From Candidatus Paceibacterota bacterium (GTDB lineage Bacteria; Verrucomicrobiota; Verrucomicrobiia; Limisphaerales; UBA8199), in contig DAOTCE010000006.1 of NCBI GenBank assembly GCA_035452965.1, forward strand, positions 62,001 to 126,000: a DNA stretch of 64,000 nt, given 5' to 3'. The translations under genes were made by a program, and so were the position numbers. Below the pieces are notes generated by a model. The model had not been told where the DNA came from. It did not search any database and saw only the letters and a list, made by a program, of their open reading frames with translations. Positions 33,249 through 42,505 of the stretch are shown here, piece by piece (the stretch's first letter is position 1; each line of letters opens with the position of its first letter).

Positions 33249-34583
33249 CTACGAGCGGCGGAACAGGACGATCCGGTTGCTGTTGGTGCCCTTTGTCATG
33301 TTGTCCACGCCCCAGCAGTTGGCGGTCTTGGTGAATTGCTGGTCGTTAATGAGCACCAGCACCGGGTCCAGGCCGACAGCAACACCGCATGGCAGTACGG
33401 CTTCTTCGAGCCGGGTCTTGCCGGCATGGACCTCGCCCACTTCGAAAGCGACGTGACCGCCGGGCTTCAGAACACGATGCAACTCCTGGAAAACCTCGGT
33501 CATGGCGGCCTGCCATAGTTCGAGTTTGCTGAGGACGGTGAGTCTCACGGAACGGGCGTCAAGGCCGAGGAACCAGCAGCGCAACCAATTGTCGGTAGCG
33601 TAGTCCACGACGTTGAGGAAAGGGGGCGAGGTAACTACCAGTGAGACGGATTGAGCGGCGATTTGAGGCGTTTGCGCCGCAGTTTGGGAGAGCAGGACTG
33701 CGTGGGGGGCCAACTCCGCGAGCACGCTGCGGGTCGCCGCGTCGCAGTCGCGCAGCAGCTTGCGGGTCTTTTTGAGAATGAGGCCGGGAACGTCGCGAAG
33801 AGGCGGGGTTTGCTTGCGGTCGGCGTTGATTTTGCGCTGCGATTTGACCGAGACGGCCTGGTTGGGCGGCAGGGTATAGACGGAGAAGAATCCCGGCGAA
33901 TGACCGGTGAGTCGGTTCAGCGCGATCAGGCAAATCCAGTCATCCACGGCATCGAGCGCGTTCGCGGCCCGCCGCGCGAGCAGGTATTGCTTGAGCGAGG
34001 CAATGGCGAGGAGGGTATCGGGATGGAAGAAAACGAGAAGTTCTTCCGGAAATTCGTCGGCCGAGGCAAAGTCAATCTGCCGTAGGCGCTGTGCGACATC
34101 CACAAGGCTCGGTGGGCACAAGCGCGGGCGGGTTAGGACGAGGCTAAGAGGATTAATGTCGCAACCGCACGGCAAGCGCCCCAGCAACGCTGCTTCCAGA
34201 ACCGTGGTGCCACGCCCCATGAACGGGTCATACACAGTCTCACCCGGTTGCGTGAGGCGCTCGATAAAGAAGCGCGGTAATTGCGGCTTGAAACAGGCGC
34301 GATAGGAAATCTCGTGAAGTGAACTGGCCTGGCGCTGCTTGGCGGTCCAGAATTCGTTGATGAAGACGGGGACCTCCAGGAGGCCGCCGGCGGCACCGGG
34401 GATCCTGCTAACCAGCGTGCGGGTCTCTTGGCCGAATTCGCGGAAGTCAGCCAGTTCGTCCGCAAGTGGTCGGCCCGGGCCCCGCTTGCGGACGGGAGCG
34501 TAATCCAAGGGCAGCTCGGGAGTATCGGCGCCGACCGCGGAGCAGGTCTTGTGAGCCAGAGGCTGCATTTGCTTGAGTAACAT
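33249..34583 (-). CDS. Orphan N4/N6-type DNA methyltransferase
   Basis: A 444-residue SAM-dependent DNA methyltransferase. VYDPFMGRGTTVLEAALLGR is the SAM-binding motif I and VTSPPFLNVVDYATDNW the catalytic motif IV (SPPF variant of SPPY); motif I precedes IV in the chain. VLKPGGHVAFEVGEV follows. No restriction endonuclease, specificity subunit or RM-type neighbour is present, so it is likely a solitary epigenetic regulator or host protein; target sequence unknown. The start is set at ATG 34583; an in-frame TTG at 34610 would add nine residues. Confidence 0.85.
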   Translation of the reverse strand: MLLKQMQPLAHKTCSAVGADTPELPLDYAPVRKRGPGRPLADELADFREFGQETRTLVSRIPGAAGGLLEVPVFINEFWTAKQRQASSLHEISYRACFKPQLPRFFIERLTQPGETVYDPFMGRGTTVLEAALLGRLPCGCDINPLSLVLTRPRLCPPSLVDVAQRLRQIDFASADEFPEELLVFFHPDTLLAIASLKQYLLARRAANALDAVDDWICLIALNRLTGHSPGFFSVYTLPPNQAVSVKSQRKINADRKQTPPLRDVPGLILKKTRKLLRDCDAATRSVLAELAPHAVLLSQTAAQTPQIAAQSVSLVVTSPPFLNVVDYATDNWLRCWFLGLDARSVRLTVLSKLELWQAAMTEVFQELHRVLKPGGHVAFEVGEVHAGKTRLEEAVLPCGVAVGLDPVLVLINDQQFTKTANCWGVDNMTKGTNSNRIVLFRRS

Positions 34584-34776
34584 GAGACCATCAGCGGCGG
34601 TGTTCGGCAAGCGGAGTTTGCGAGTTGGGGTGGTTCGGAGGGCGGAATTAAAGAAAAAAGCTCAAATTCAGGGCTTGCTAAGTCTCCGCACCAAGTCTAG
34701 GCTTTCCCCTCTTTTTGGGAAAACCCTAAAAGGCGGGCGGCCTGAATGTGGCCGACGCCAGAGAAATTGATTACTT

Positions 34777-35037
34777 ATGGCAGTTAAACTTCGTTTGAAG
34801 CGGATCGGGGCTAAGAACACGCCTGCGTTCCGCATTGTCGTGGCGGATAGCCGCAGCCCTCGAGATGGGAAGTTCATCGAGGAGCTGGGCACGTATTTAC
34901 CCCGGAAGAAGGGTGATAACTTCACGCTGGACCTGGAACGGGCCAAATACTGGCTCAGCAAAGGCGCGCAGCCGAGCGATACTGTCGCCAGTTTCATTAA
35001 GAAAGCAACCAAAACTGCCGCAGCCGCCAAGGCGTAG
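34777..35037 (+). CDS. rpsP: 30S ribosomal protein S16
   Basis: An 86-residue small-subunit protein that helps assemble the 16S 5' and central domains. MAVKLRLKRIGAKNTPAFRIVVADSR and DGKFIEELGTYLPR are diagnostic. It is first in the operon rpsP-khpA-trmD-rplS. In most bacteria rimM lies between the KH gene and trmD; it is missing here. The gap from the methyltransferase start is about 190 bp, where the promoter should lie. Confidence 0.98.
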   Translation: MAVKLRLKRIGAKNTPAFRIVVADSRSPRDGKFIEELGTYLPRKKGDNFTLDLERAKYWLSKGAQPSDTVASFIKKATKTAAAAKA

Positions 35038-35053
35038 GGACAACGTCTGGACC

Positions 35054-35299
35054 ATGCAAGCGTTCCTCGAATACGTCGTCAAAGGGTTGGTGCAGAATCC
35101 GGACACGGTGACGATCACTCCGGTGGAGCGCGAGGGCACGACGGTTTATGAGTTGCGATTGCACCCGCAGGATGTGGGAAAGATCATTGGCCGGCAGGGC
35201 ATGACGATTAACGCGATCCGGTCCTTGTTGCTGGCCGGCAGCGCCAAGAAGGGGCTGCGCTGCACGCTGGAAATCGTCGAGGACAAACCGGCCAACTGA
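35054..35299 (+). CDS. khpA: KH-domain RNA-binding protein KhpA
   Basis: An 81-residue single KH domain (YlqC/KhpA). Hallmark residues are VGKIIGRQGMTINAIRSLL, the GxxG RNA-binding loop being IGRQG. It starts 16 bases after rpsP, and the usual rpsP-khpA-(rimM)-trmD context supports the name. The family binds RNA and affects cell division and cell size in some Firmicutes. Confidence 0.95.
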   Translation: MQAFLEYVVKGLVQNPDTVTITPVEREGTTVYELRLHPQDVGKIIGRQGMTINAIRSLLLAGSAKKGLRCTLEIVEDKPAN

Positions 35300-35387
35300 G
35301 CGGGACCGGATCTGGGGGTTCGGCGCGTTGTTCCGCGCGACGCGATCCGGCGGCAATAATGGCGCAAACCCAGACCCTAACCGGAAG

Positions 35388-36071
35388 ATGAGAATTGACG
35401 TGCTGACGCTGTTCCCCGCGATGTTCGCGGGGCCGCTGGACGAAAGCATCATCAAGCGCGCGCGAGAAGCGGGCCGGCTGGATTTGACGATTTACAATTT
35501 GCGCGATTATGCGCATGACCGCCATAGGACCGTGGATGACCGGCCTTTTGGCGGTGGACCGGGCATGCTGTTGAAGCCCGAACCGATCTTTGAAGCAGTG
35601 GAAGGTCTGGCGCGCGAGAACACGCGCGTCATCTTGCTCTCGCCCGCGGGCCGGCGGTTTAATCAGGTCATTGCGCGCGAACTGGCGGCACTCGACCATT
35701 TGCTGATGGTTTGCGGCCACTATGAAGGGTTTGATGAGCGAGTGCGCGAGCATTTGGCGGACGATGAGTTGTCCATTGGCGATTACGTTTTGACGAACGG
35801 CGCGTTGCCGGTAATGGTGATCATTGACGCGGTCACCCGGTTGTTGCCCGGCGTGCTGGGCGACGAAGGCAGTGCCCGGGAAGACTCGTTCAGCCAGGGC
35901 CTGCTCGAGCACCCGCAATTTACGCGGCCGGCCGAGTTTCGCGGGATGAAGGTCCCGGAAGTGTTGCTTTCGGGCAACCATGCGGAAATCGCCCGGTGGC
36001 GAGCCGAGCAGGCGCGGCTGCGAACAAGAGAGCGCCGGCCAGACCTGCTATCAGAGGCAGACAATTTATGA
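35388..36071 (+). CDS. trmD: tRNA (guanine-N1)-methyltransferase
   Basis: A 227-residue SPOUT enzyme making m1G37. MRIDVLTLFPAMF, PFGGGPGMLLKPEPIFEAVE, LLMVCGHYEGFDERV and SIGDYVLTNGALPVMVIIDAV are the expected motifs; the knot and active-site Asp are present. The chosen start at 35388 follows an AAG-rich leader. Its stop (TGA) overlaps the rplS start (ATGA). Confidence 0.97.
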   Translation: MRIDVLTLFPAMFAGPLDESIIKRAREAGRLDLTIYNLRDYAHDRHRTVDDRPFGGGPGMLLKPEPIFEAVEGLARENTRVILLSPAGRRFNQVIARELAALDHLLMVCGHYEGFDERVREHLADDELSIGDYVLTNGALPVMVIIDAVTRLLPGVLGDEGSAREDSFSQGLLEHPQFTRPAEFRGMKVPEVLLSGNHAEIARWRAEQARLRTRERRPDLLSEADNL

Positions 36072-36460
36072 ACCAGGCATTACTTGACAAAATAGAATCG
36101 GAACAGTTTCGCAAAGACGCCGCAGATTTCGCGGTCGGCGATTCGGTGCGCGTGCATACGAAGGTGGTCGAAGGCGACAAGGAGCGGATCCAGATCTTCT
36201 CCGGTGTGGTGATTGGTCGCCGCGGTCATGGACTAAATGCGACCTTCTCTGTTCGGCGCATCAGCTACGGCGAGGGCGTGGAACGCGTCTTCCCCCTGCA
36301 TTCTCCCCGGGTCGAGAAAGTAGAAGTTGAGCGCAAAGGCTCAGTCCGGCGCGCCAAGCTCACCTACCTGCGCAAGCGCCTCGGCAAGGGCGCAACGCTC
36401 GTCAAAGAAAAGGAAGGCCGCGCAGCGGCTGACGCCGCGCCCAAATCCGCCCAGGCATAG
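36068..36460 (+). CDS. rplS: 50S ribosomal protein L19
   Basis: A 130-residue large-subunit protein. FAVGDSVRVHTKVVEGDKER, IQIFSGVVIGRRGHGLNATF and SYGEGVERVFPLHSP are diagnostic. An Ala-rich C-terminal tail (AAADAAPKSAQA) extends past the family core. The start overlaps the trmD stop by four bases, so translation is coupled. It converges with hisS. Confidence 0.97.
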   Translation: MNQALLDKIESEQFRKDAADFAVGDSVRVHTKVVEGDKERIQIFSGVVIGRRGHGLNATFSVRRISYGEGVERVFPLHSPRVEKVEVERKGSVRRAKLTYLRKRLGKGATLVKEKEGRAAADAAPKSAQA

Positions 36461-36572
36461 CCTGCGGAAAAATCACATCTGCCCGCGGGAGGCTGCAGCC
36501 TCGCCCCATCATTGCCGCAGGGTAGTTCTGGTGGGCACAGCGCGATTGGCTCTACCCCTCAGCCCCCCAGGA

Positions 36573-37838
36573 TCATATTTTGCTTGCCCGCTGCATGAGC
36601 GCTGCAGCCTCCGCCAGCGGAACGATGGCTTCCTGGCGCGTCGCCAGGTTCTTGATTCTTGCCACTGGTTCACCGGCCTGATTCCGTTCGACCCTCACGG
36701 TGTGCGCGGCCTTGAGTTCCTGCGCGCGCTTGAACTGCTTGTCTGGCTTCGCTGACGTCAGCGAGTAGTCCACCGTTAATCCAGCCGCACGCAGATCGTG
36801 AATGAACTTCAGAGAAACGGCGCGCAAGGTTTCATCTTCAATCAGGCAGAATGCGGCAATAGACGCGTCAAACTTCGGCAGCAAGCCGCGGGCCTTAAGG
36901 AATTCCAACAGCACTACGTCGCCCATTCCAAAGCCCAGGGCGGGGAGGTCCACTTTGCCCCCGCTGATAAGCTTAACCAGCTTGTCGTAGCGGCCACCGC
37001 CGGCGATGGCGCGAAATTCCCCGGTGCGGTCAAACGCCTCGAACACTACCCCCGTGTAGTAGGCCAATCCGCGTATGACATGGTAATCAACTTTCACGTA
37101 GTCCTTAAGGCCGCGCGCAGCGAGGTTCTCTAGAATGGCATCCAGTTCGCCGACCGCTTCGCCCCGCTCGATGAAGGACGACACCTCGCTCAGGCTAAGG
37201 CCCGCGCTCCTGAGCTTCTCATCGCTACGCTCCGGCGCCTCGCGCTCCAGCTTGTCAATAATCTGATAGAATGCATACTCCTGTGCCGCGTCTCCGTGGT
37301 GCCGCCGGAAGAAGTCCTGCCACGCGTTTCGGCTGCTCAGGCGGATCACGAAATCCCGCTCGGTCAGGCCGAATGAGCGGAGAGTATCGATCAAGAGCGC
37401 AATTAACTCGGCATCGCCGGCTGGGTCGTTTTCGCCGATGATGTCGGCATTGAACTGGAAGTGCTCGCGCAAACGGCCCTTCTGCTGGCGTTCATAGCGG
37501 AAGAGCTGGGGCAGTGCAAACCACTTCAATGGCTTCTTGTAAGCCCGCTCCGACGCTGCAACCATCCGCGCGAGCGTGGGAGTCATTTCAGGGCGCAGGG
37601 ACACCAGCCGTTCGCCTTTATCGCTAAAGCTGTAGAGCTGGCCGACGATTTCTTCGCCGCTCTTGGTCGTAAAGAGCTCCAGCGGTTCGAGCGGTGGGCC
37701 ATCGTATTCGCGGAAACTGTAGCGCCGCGCCATGCTCCGCCACTTGTCGAAGATGTATTGGCGCGCATCGGCACTCCACACGTCAGGCTGTGGCAATGGC
37801 TCGGGATAGAAGTCGCGAAATCCGGGTAGTCGTTCCAT
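36573..37838 (-). CDS. hisS: Histidyl-tRNA synthetase
   Basis: A 421-residue class II synthetase. LFRYERQQKGRLREHFQFNAD is the motif-2 loop (HisRS form; six residues upstream LPQ). VDYHVIRGLAYYTGVVFEAFD holds the HisA signature. GGRYDKLVKLI and GFGMGDVVLLEFL match motif 3 surroundings. The N-terminus MERLPGFRDFYPE is typical. It charges tRNA-His. It is a single gene running toward rplS. Confidence 0.97.
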   Translation of the reverse strand: MERLPGFRDFYPEPLPQPDVWSADARQYIFDKWRSMARRYSFREYDGPPLEPLELFTTKSGEEIVGQLYSFSDKGERLVSLRPEMTPTLARMVAASERAYKKPLKWFALPQLFRYERQQKGRLREHFQFNADIIGENDPAGDAELIALLIDTLRSFGLTERDFVIRLSSRNAWQDFFRRHHGDAAQEYAFYQIIDKLEREAPERSDEKLRSAGLSLSEVSSFIERGEAVGELDAILENLAARGLKDYVKVDYHVIRGLAYYTGVVFEAFDRTGEFRAIAGGGRYDKLVKLISGGKVDLPALGFGMGDVVLLEFLKARGLLPKFDASIAAFCLIEDETLRAVSLKFIHDLRAAGLTVDYSLTSAKPDKQFKRAQELKAAHTVRVERNQAGEPVARIKNLATRQEAIVPLAEAAALMQRASKI

Positions 37839-37936
37839 AAAAATGAGGCGGACGTTGACGTGTGCCCGTCCGAGAGCAACACCGCGCGCAGGTTACAGGC
37901 ACGGCCCAGCGCGTAGAAACCAACCTCCGCCCCGGA

Positions 37937-38269
37937 TCAGGTTTTGTGCGGCTGCGTCGGGGGTTTGGCTGCGAACTTGGGGGCGAGCTTGCGGACCGCC
38001 AGGCGCATTTCTCTGCCGGCCTTGAACTTGACCGCGCAACGTTCGGGTATCGGTACTTTGGTCTCCGGCGCGGCCGGATTGCGCCCGAGTCGCGCCTTGC
38101 GCACCCGAACATCGAATATGCCGAAGTTGCGCAACTCCACCTTCTCCCCCTTGGCTAGTGCTTTGATGATGTGATCAAACGTCCGCTGCACCATATCAAA
38201 CACATGCTGCTGCGCCTGCCCCGTGTCCTCGCAAATACGAAGAACCAAGTCACGCTTCGTCAGAGTCAT
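37937..38269 (-). CDS. HU/IHF-family nucleoid protein
   Basis: A 110-residue DNA-bending protein. MTLTKRDLVLRICED resembles IHF/HU N-termini. LAKGEKVELRNFGIFDVRVRKARLGRNP contains the family signature and the Arg-Asn-Pro tip of the DNA-clasping arm. A basic tail (VRKLAPKFAAKPPTQPHKT) is longer than in HU. Whether it is an HU- or IHF-type subunit is not clear. It precedes hisS by about 98 bp on the same strand. Confidence 0.93.
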   Translation of the reverse strand: MTLTKRDLVLRICEDTGQAQQHVFDMVQRTFDHIIKALAKGEKVELRNFGIFDVRVRKARLGRNPAAPETKVPIPERCAVKFKAGREMRLAVRKLAPKFAAKPPTQPHKT

Positions 38270-38428
38270 AAGAAATGAAGTTCGTTGTTAAGTCCCGTCA
38301 ATTGTTGTGTTTATAGCTCCGGCGTGGACCGGGGTCAAGCCAAGAAAGCAGGAAAACAAGGGGTGCGGACACGTCCAAATCGGAAGCGGAATCTGGCTCC
38401 TTGGACAACCCCCAATCACCGCGACACC

Positions 38429-39343
38429 TCATGTGTGCGTCTTGACCCCGCCTATGAGCTGGTGGACGTCTCCAATCCGGTTGTCGTCCATGAACTGGCG
38501 AAGCCCGGCGATAACCTGCAACGCCGTCTGGGGTTCATAGAAGTTTGCCGTGCCGACTGCTACTGCGGTTGCGCCGGCAAGGATGAATTCGATGGCGTCG
38601 GCGGCGGTTTGGATGCCGCCCATACCGATGATTGGGATCTTCACAGCATTCGCCGCCTCCCAGACCAACTTGATGGCGATGGGCTTGATGCAAGGTCCGG
38701 TCAAGCCACCGGTAACATTGGCCAGCCTGGGCCGACGTGTCTCGATGTCAATCGCCATGGCTGGAAAGCTGTTCATGATGGAAAGGGCGTCGCTCCCAGC
38801 AGCCTCCGCCGCACGGGCGTAAGGAACGATACTAACCACATTAGGACTCATCTTGGTGATCAAGGGGAGTTTCGTCGCCTTTCGGCACGCGGCCACCACT
38901 TGGCTGAGCAGTTTCAAGTCCGTCCCGAATTGCGCGCCTCCTTCCTTGATATTAGGACAGGAGACATTCAGCTCGAGAGCGCCAACGCCACCGAGGGCGC
39001 CAAAGTAGCGGGCTACTTCCGCGTATTCGTCGACCGTCGTGCCCCAGATGTTGATGATGGTGGGGACCTTAAGCCCCTTCAGGAATGGCCAGTACTTCTG
39101 GCTGAAGCCTTCCACGCCCGGTCCCTGCAGGCCGATGGCATTGATCAGACCGCTGGCAACCTCGGCTGTGCGAGGTGTCGGGTTACCTCGAACGGCATGA
39201 AGACGGATGCCCTTGACGACCACCGCGCCGAGTTGGTTCAGATCAATGAGCCGGGAGTATTCAATGCCGTATCCAAAGGTGCCCGAGGCCACGGTCACCG
39301 GATTTTGCAGCGTCAGCGGGCCGATCTTGACCGCCAAGTTCAT
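38429..39343 (-). CDS. pyrD: Dihydroorotate dehydrogenase, class 1B
   Basis: A 304-residue FMN enzyme of pyrimidine synthesis. NPVTVASGTFGYG (FMN contacts), LELNVSCPNIKEGG (with catalytic Cys, the mark of class 1) and IGMGGIQTAADAIEFILAGA (phosphate site) are present. It accepts electrons through the PyrK partner. Its ATG overlaps the pyrK stop (ATGA), so the pair is coupled. The upstream in-frame extension to 39373 lies inside pyrK and is rejected. Confidence 0.96.
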   Translation of the reverse strand: MNLAVKIGPLTLQNPVTVASGTFGYGIEYSRLIDLNQLGAVVVKGIRLHAVRGNPTPRTAEVASGLINAIGLQGPGVEGFSQKYWPFLKGLKVPTIINIWGTTVDEYAEVARYFGALGGVGALELNVSCPNIKEGGAQFGTDLKLLSQVVAACRKATKLPLITKMSPNVVSIVPYARAAEAAGSDALSIMNSFPAMAIDIETRRPRLANVTGGLTGPCIKPIAIKLVWEAANAVKIPIIGMGGIQTAADAIEFILAGATAVAVGTANFYEPQTALQVIAGLRQFMDDNRIGDVHQLIGGVKTHT

Positions 39344-40125
39344 AGGCCCTCCTCCCAGGCGATTTGCCGGCAATCAAAGACTGGTCCCTCGGTACAGGTG
39401 CGCTGGTATTCCCAACCCTCGGCAGTCTTGATTGGAACCACGCAAGTCAGGCATACACCGATGCCGCAGCCCATGTGCTCGTCGAGCGAAAGCTCTGCCG
39501 GTAAGTTGAACTCTGCCGCGAGCCGACCGACTGCCTTCAGCATTGGGGTTGGGCCGCAGGCGAATAATTTTCGGCCCGGCATGCCGCGCCTCAACTCCTT
39601 CAGCAATGCTTGAGTCACAAGGCCTGTTTCTCCCTGGCTGCCGTCCTCGGTGGTGACACGCACCTCCCATCCAAGCGCGCGAAATTCCGCCTCGCATAGA
39701 ATGTCCACCCGCCGACGGCCGCCGACGAATACAATCCCCCGTTGCGGGGAACGCTGGGCCAGCAAGTACAGCGCGGCCATGCCGTACCCACCGGCGATGA
39801 GCAGCGGAATCTCGCCGGCTGGCAATGGCACGGTGAACCCGCGGCCAAGGGGCCCGATCAGGCTAAGTTCCTCGCCGGGGCGCATCCGCGACAGAACCTC
39901 GGTCCCACGGCCGATAGTTTTGTAGAGAATTGACAGGTTGCCGGTGGATACTTGGAAGACACTAAACGGCCGGCGCAACAGTGCGTCCTTCAACGGCAGG
40001 ATGCGGACGTGCACGAACTGCCCGGGCTGGACCAGCGGCGCAATCTGCGGGGCGCACAGGACCATCCTGAGGTACAGGTCGCTGTCGCGCTCGTTAGAGA
40101 CTATTTGCGCCGTTTCTTCAACCAT
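39340..40125 (-). CDS. pyrK: Dihydroorotate dehydrogenase electron-transfer subunit
   Basis: A 261-residue FAD/[2Fe-2S] subunit. LRRPFSVFQVS is the flavin-binding region. LLIAGGYGMAALYLLAQ is the NAD-binding region. The four cluster cysteines are in GCGIGVCLTC plus a fourth Cys (QRTC) 15 residues later. It shuttles electrons from PyrD FMN to NAD+. ATG at 40125 follows an in-frame TTG at 40131, which is less likely. Confidence 0.95.
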   Translation of the reverse strand: MVEETAQIVSNERDSDLYLRMVLCAPQIAPLVQPGQFVHVRILPLKDALLRRPFSVFQVSTGNLSILYKTIGRGTEVLSRMRPGEELSLIGPLGRGFTVPLPAGEIPLLIAGGYGMAALYLLAQRSPQRGIVFVGGRRRVDILCEAEFRALGWEVRVTTEDGSQGETGLVTQALLKELRRGMPGRKLFACGPTPMLKAVGRLAAEFNLPAELSLDEHMGCGIGVCLTCVVPIKTAEGWEYQRTCTEGPVFDCRQIAWEEGL

Positions 40126-40206
40126 TCGCAAGGAGCATGGGCGGGCCAGCAGGACGTGTCAACGTTGCGAACAGCCGGGTTACGGATCGCGTTACCCTTC
40201 AACTGG

Positions 40207-42324
40207 TCACGTCCCGATTCTTTGCAGCCCTTTCTTGCTGGCAGGCCGCGCGGATTCCATTTCGGCCTGCGTCACGCGATCTAAACTCGTGTCCGTCGGC
40301 TGGATTGACGCGCGAGCGGATTCAACTGCCAGCTTCGCGCTGCCATTTGACCCAGCCCGGGACAACAGGTTGCGGTATGTGGTGAGCGCCAACAGTGGCC
40401 ACGCATTCCGGTACATGTCGTACTTAAGATAGTACACCTTCGGAAAGCCCGTGCCGGTGGTTTCGTGCTCCGTCCAGGAGCCATCTGGATTCTGGTGGCG
40501 CAAAAGATACTCGATCCCGCGCTGGAGACTGGGGCGGGTCGGGTCATCAAATGCGCATAGACCCATGGTCGCCCAGGCTGTCTGGGTAGCCGTGCTGGGG
40601 CCCTGACCCTTGAAGACCGGATCGTCGTAAGTATTACAACGCTCGCCCCACCCGCCGTCCTCGTGCTGAACGCTTTCGAGCCAATCCCGAGCTTTGACTA
40701 GCCACGGCTCAGCCATTTCGAGATTGAGGGCGCGCAGACCGCGCAGGACCTGCCATGTGCCATAGATGTAATTCACCCCCCAGCGACCGTACCACGAGCC
40801 GTCTTCTTCCTGGTGCTCGCGGATAAACCGCAGCGCCTTCTGCACTTGGGGATGTTCCACGTTCCAGCCTTCGTAACCGAGCAACTCCAGTATCCGCGCC
40901 GTGATGTCGGCGCACTCGGGGTCCAGCATCGCATTATGGTCGGCAAAGGGAACCTTCTCCAGCACACCTTTTGTACAGTCTTTGTCGAAGGCAGCCCAAC
41001 CGCCATCCTTGCATTGGAAGGTCAGCATCCATTTCAGGCCGCGCTGGAAACACTCATCGCGCCTTTGTCGGTCGTCCGTCGGAACTTTGCGCAGCGCCAG
41101 GAGCACCATCGCGGTGTCATCCACATCCGGGTTCCACTTGTTCGCGAACTCAAATACCCAACCACTCGGCTCGACTTTGGCGGGGTTCTTGTATTGCCAG
41201 TCACCGCGGAACCGGATTTCCTTATCCATCAACCACTCCGCCGCCCTCTTGAGCGCCGGATGGCTGGCGGGCACACCGGATTCACTCAAACACATACTGA
41301 CGATGGCCGTGTCCCAAACCGGCGATAAGCAGGGCTCGATTCGGATGGTCTGCTCCGTCTCATGCTCCAGCTTCTTCAACTCATGCTCAGCTTGCTGGAC
41401 TTTGGGGTGGTCATCCGGGTAACCCAGCGCTTTCAGGGCGATGAGCGAGTTCAGGATTGCGGGGAAGATGGCCGCTAAACCATCCGACCCTTCAAACCGC
41501 TCAAGCATCCATTGCTCGGCCTTGCGCAGCGCGCGTTTGCGGAAGGGATGGATGTTGTGTTCTGCGAACCACTCGGCGAACTTGTGCACCCGATCCAGCC
41601 AGAGGAAAAAATTGCGCCACGTAATTCGCTCAGGATCGGGCGCAAGCGCCAAGTCGCGCTCATGGATGCCCTCCGGGTAAAGCTCATTCAAGTTGATCTT
41701 CTTCTTGAGGTCGCGGGTCGGTTTGAAATGATTGATAATCGCCAGCGGCACCAGCATTGAGCGGCTCCACGAACTCATTTCATTGATGTTCACGTAGAAC
41801 CACTTCCCGATGAGGATTACCTCGCAGGGAATCGTTGGCACGTAATCCCACGGGAACAACCCCAGTAGCGCCAAGTAGAGCTTCGAAAAAGTGTTCATGC
41901 GCGGGACGCCGCCGAGGTTAAGCGCGACCTCGCGCGCCCGCAGCATGCGCGGGTCGGTAACGGGCACCCCGGCCAGCTTCAATGCCAGGTAGGCTTTGAT
42001 GGTCGCATTAACCTCCGCCGGACCGCCGTAGTAGATGTTCCACCCGCCGTCAGGCAACTGCATGGACAGAATATGATTGACCGCTTTGCGTTGCCATTGG
42101 GGGTCCACCTTGCCGTTCCAATGGTGATAGGCGACCATGTCCGCAGGCAGCGTCGCATCCACAATCAACTCCCCGTGCCAGTAGCCCTCAGGTTTCTGCA
42201 AGCCCAGCAAATGCTCCTGCGACCGCTCGATCGCGGCATCCAATTCGATCTGAGGCTGAAACCCGAAATCTTGCTGCCTCGGGATTCCCTCAGCACTGCT
42301 TTCGCGGAACGATGCTACATCCAC
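40207..42324 (-). CDS. shc: Squalene-hopene cyclase
   Basis: A 705-residue membrane-associated cyclase making hopene from squalene. The catalytic acid motif DVDDTAM has Asp400 and Asp402-Asp403. QW repeats are visible, for example QEEDGSWYGRWGVNYIYG, QHEDGGWGERC and QNPDGSWTE. N-terminal LQKPEGYWHGEL is typical. A GTG start at 42324 follows AGGA at seven bases' spacing. Family length is about 630-720. No hpn/squalene-synthase genes are adjacent, so the squalene source lies elsewhere. The last 50 or so residues beyond the core are non-conserved. Confidence 0.95.
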   Translation of the reverse strand: MDVASFRESSAEGIPRQQDFGFQPQIELDAAIERSQEHLLGLQKPEGYWHGELIVDATLPADMVAYHHWNGKVDPQWQRKAVNHILSMQLPDGGWNIYYGGPAEVNATIKAYLALKLAGVPVTDPRMLRAREVALNLGGVPRMNTFSKLYLALLGLFPWDYVPTIPCEVILIGKWFYVNINEMSSWSRSMLVPLAIINHFKPTRDLKKKINLNELYPEGIHERDLALAPDPERITWRNFFLWLDRVHKFAEWFAEHNIHPFRKRALRKAEQWMLERFEGSDGLAAIFPAILNSLIALKALGYPDDHPKVQQAEHELKKLEHETEQTIRIEPCLSPVWDTAIVSMCLSESGVPASHPALKRAAEWLMDKEIRFRGDWQYKNPAKVEPSGWVFEFANKWNPDVDDTAMVLLALRKVPTDDRQRRDECFQRGLKWMLTFQCKDGGWAAFDKDCTKGVLEKVPFADHNAMLDPECADITARILELLGYEGWNVEHPQVQKALRFIREHQEEDGSWYGRWGVNYIYGTWQVLRGLRALNLEMAEPWLVKARDWLESVQHEDGGWGERCNTYDDPVFKGQGPSTATQTAWATMGLCAFDDPTRPSLQRGIEYLLRHQNPDGSWTEHETTGTGFPKVYYLKYDMYRNAWPLLALTTYRNLLSRAGSNGSAKLAVESARASIQPTDTSLDRVTQAEMESARPASKKGLQRIGT

Positions 42325-42372
42325 GCCTATATCCTGTGCAGTTAAGCCCGTGCTGTAAAGCGATTACTAAGT

Positions 42373-42462
42373 CCTGCCTGGATCCCTGGCAAAGGCAGGC
42401 CGGGCAGTCCTCTGCACACCGCAGCCCAACGCGCGGGTCGGATCGTCGGGCAGGGGACTGCC
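42373..42462. repeat. Inverted repeats between DUF5107 gene and shc
   Basis: CCTGCC at 42373-42378 pairs with GGCAGG at 42394-42399. GGCAGTCC at 42403-42410 pairs with GGACTGCC at 42455-42462. They form two small adjacent hairpins in the gap between the shc start and the DUF5107 gene stop. No T-run follows, so they are not called a terminator. Confidence 0.45.
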
Positions 42463-42505
42463 TGCAGCTCTATTGTGCCAAGGGTGCTTCCTTGCTAGCG
42501 GCTTG

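Noticed and set aside
38285..39613. Plus-strand frame of 442 codons over pyrD/pyrK
   Set aside because: It is antisense to two well-supported genes with overlapping start and stop.
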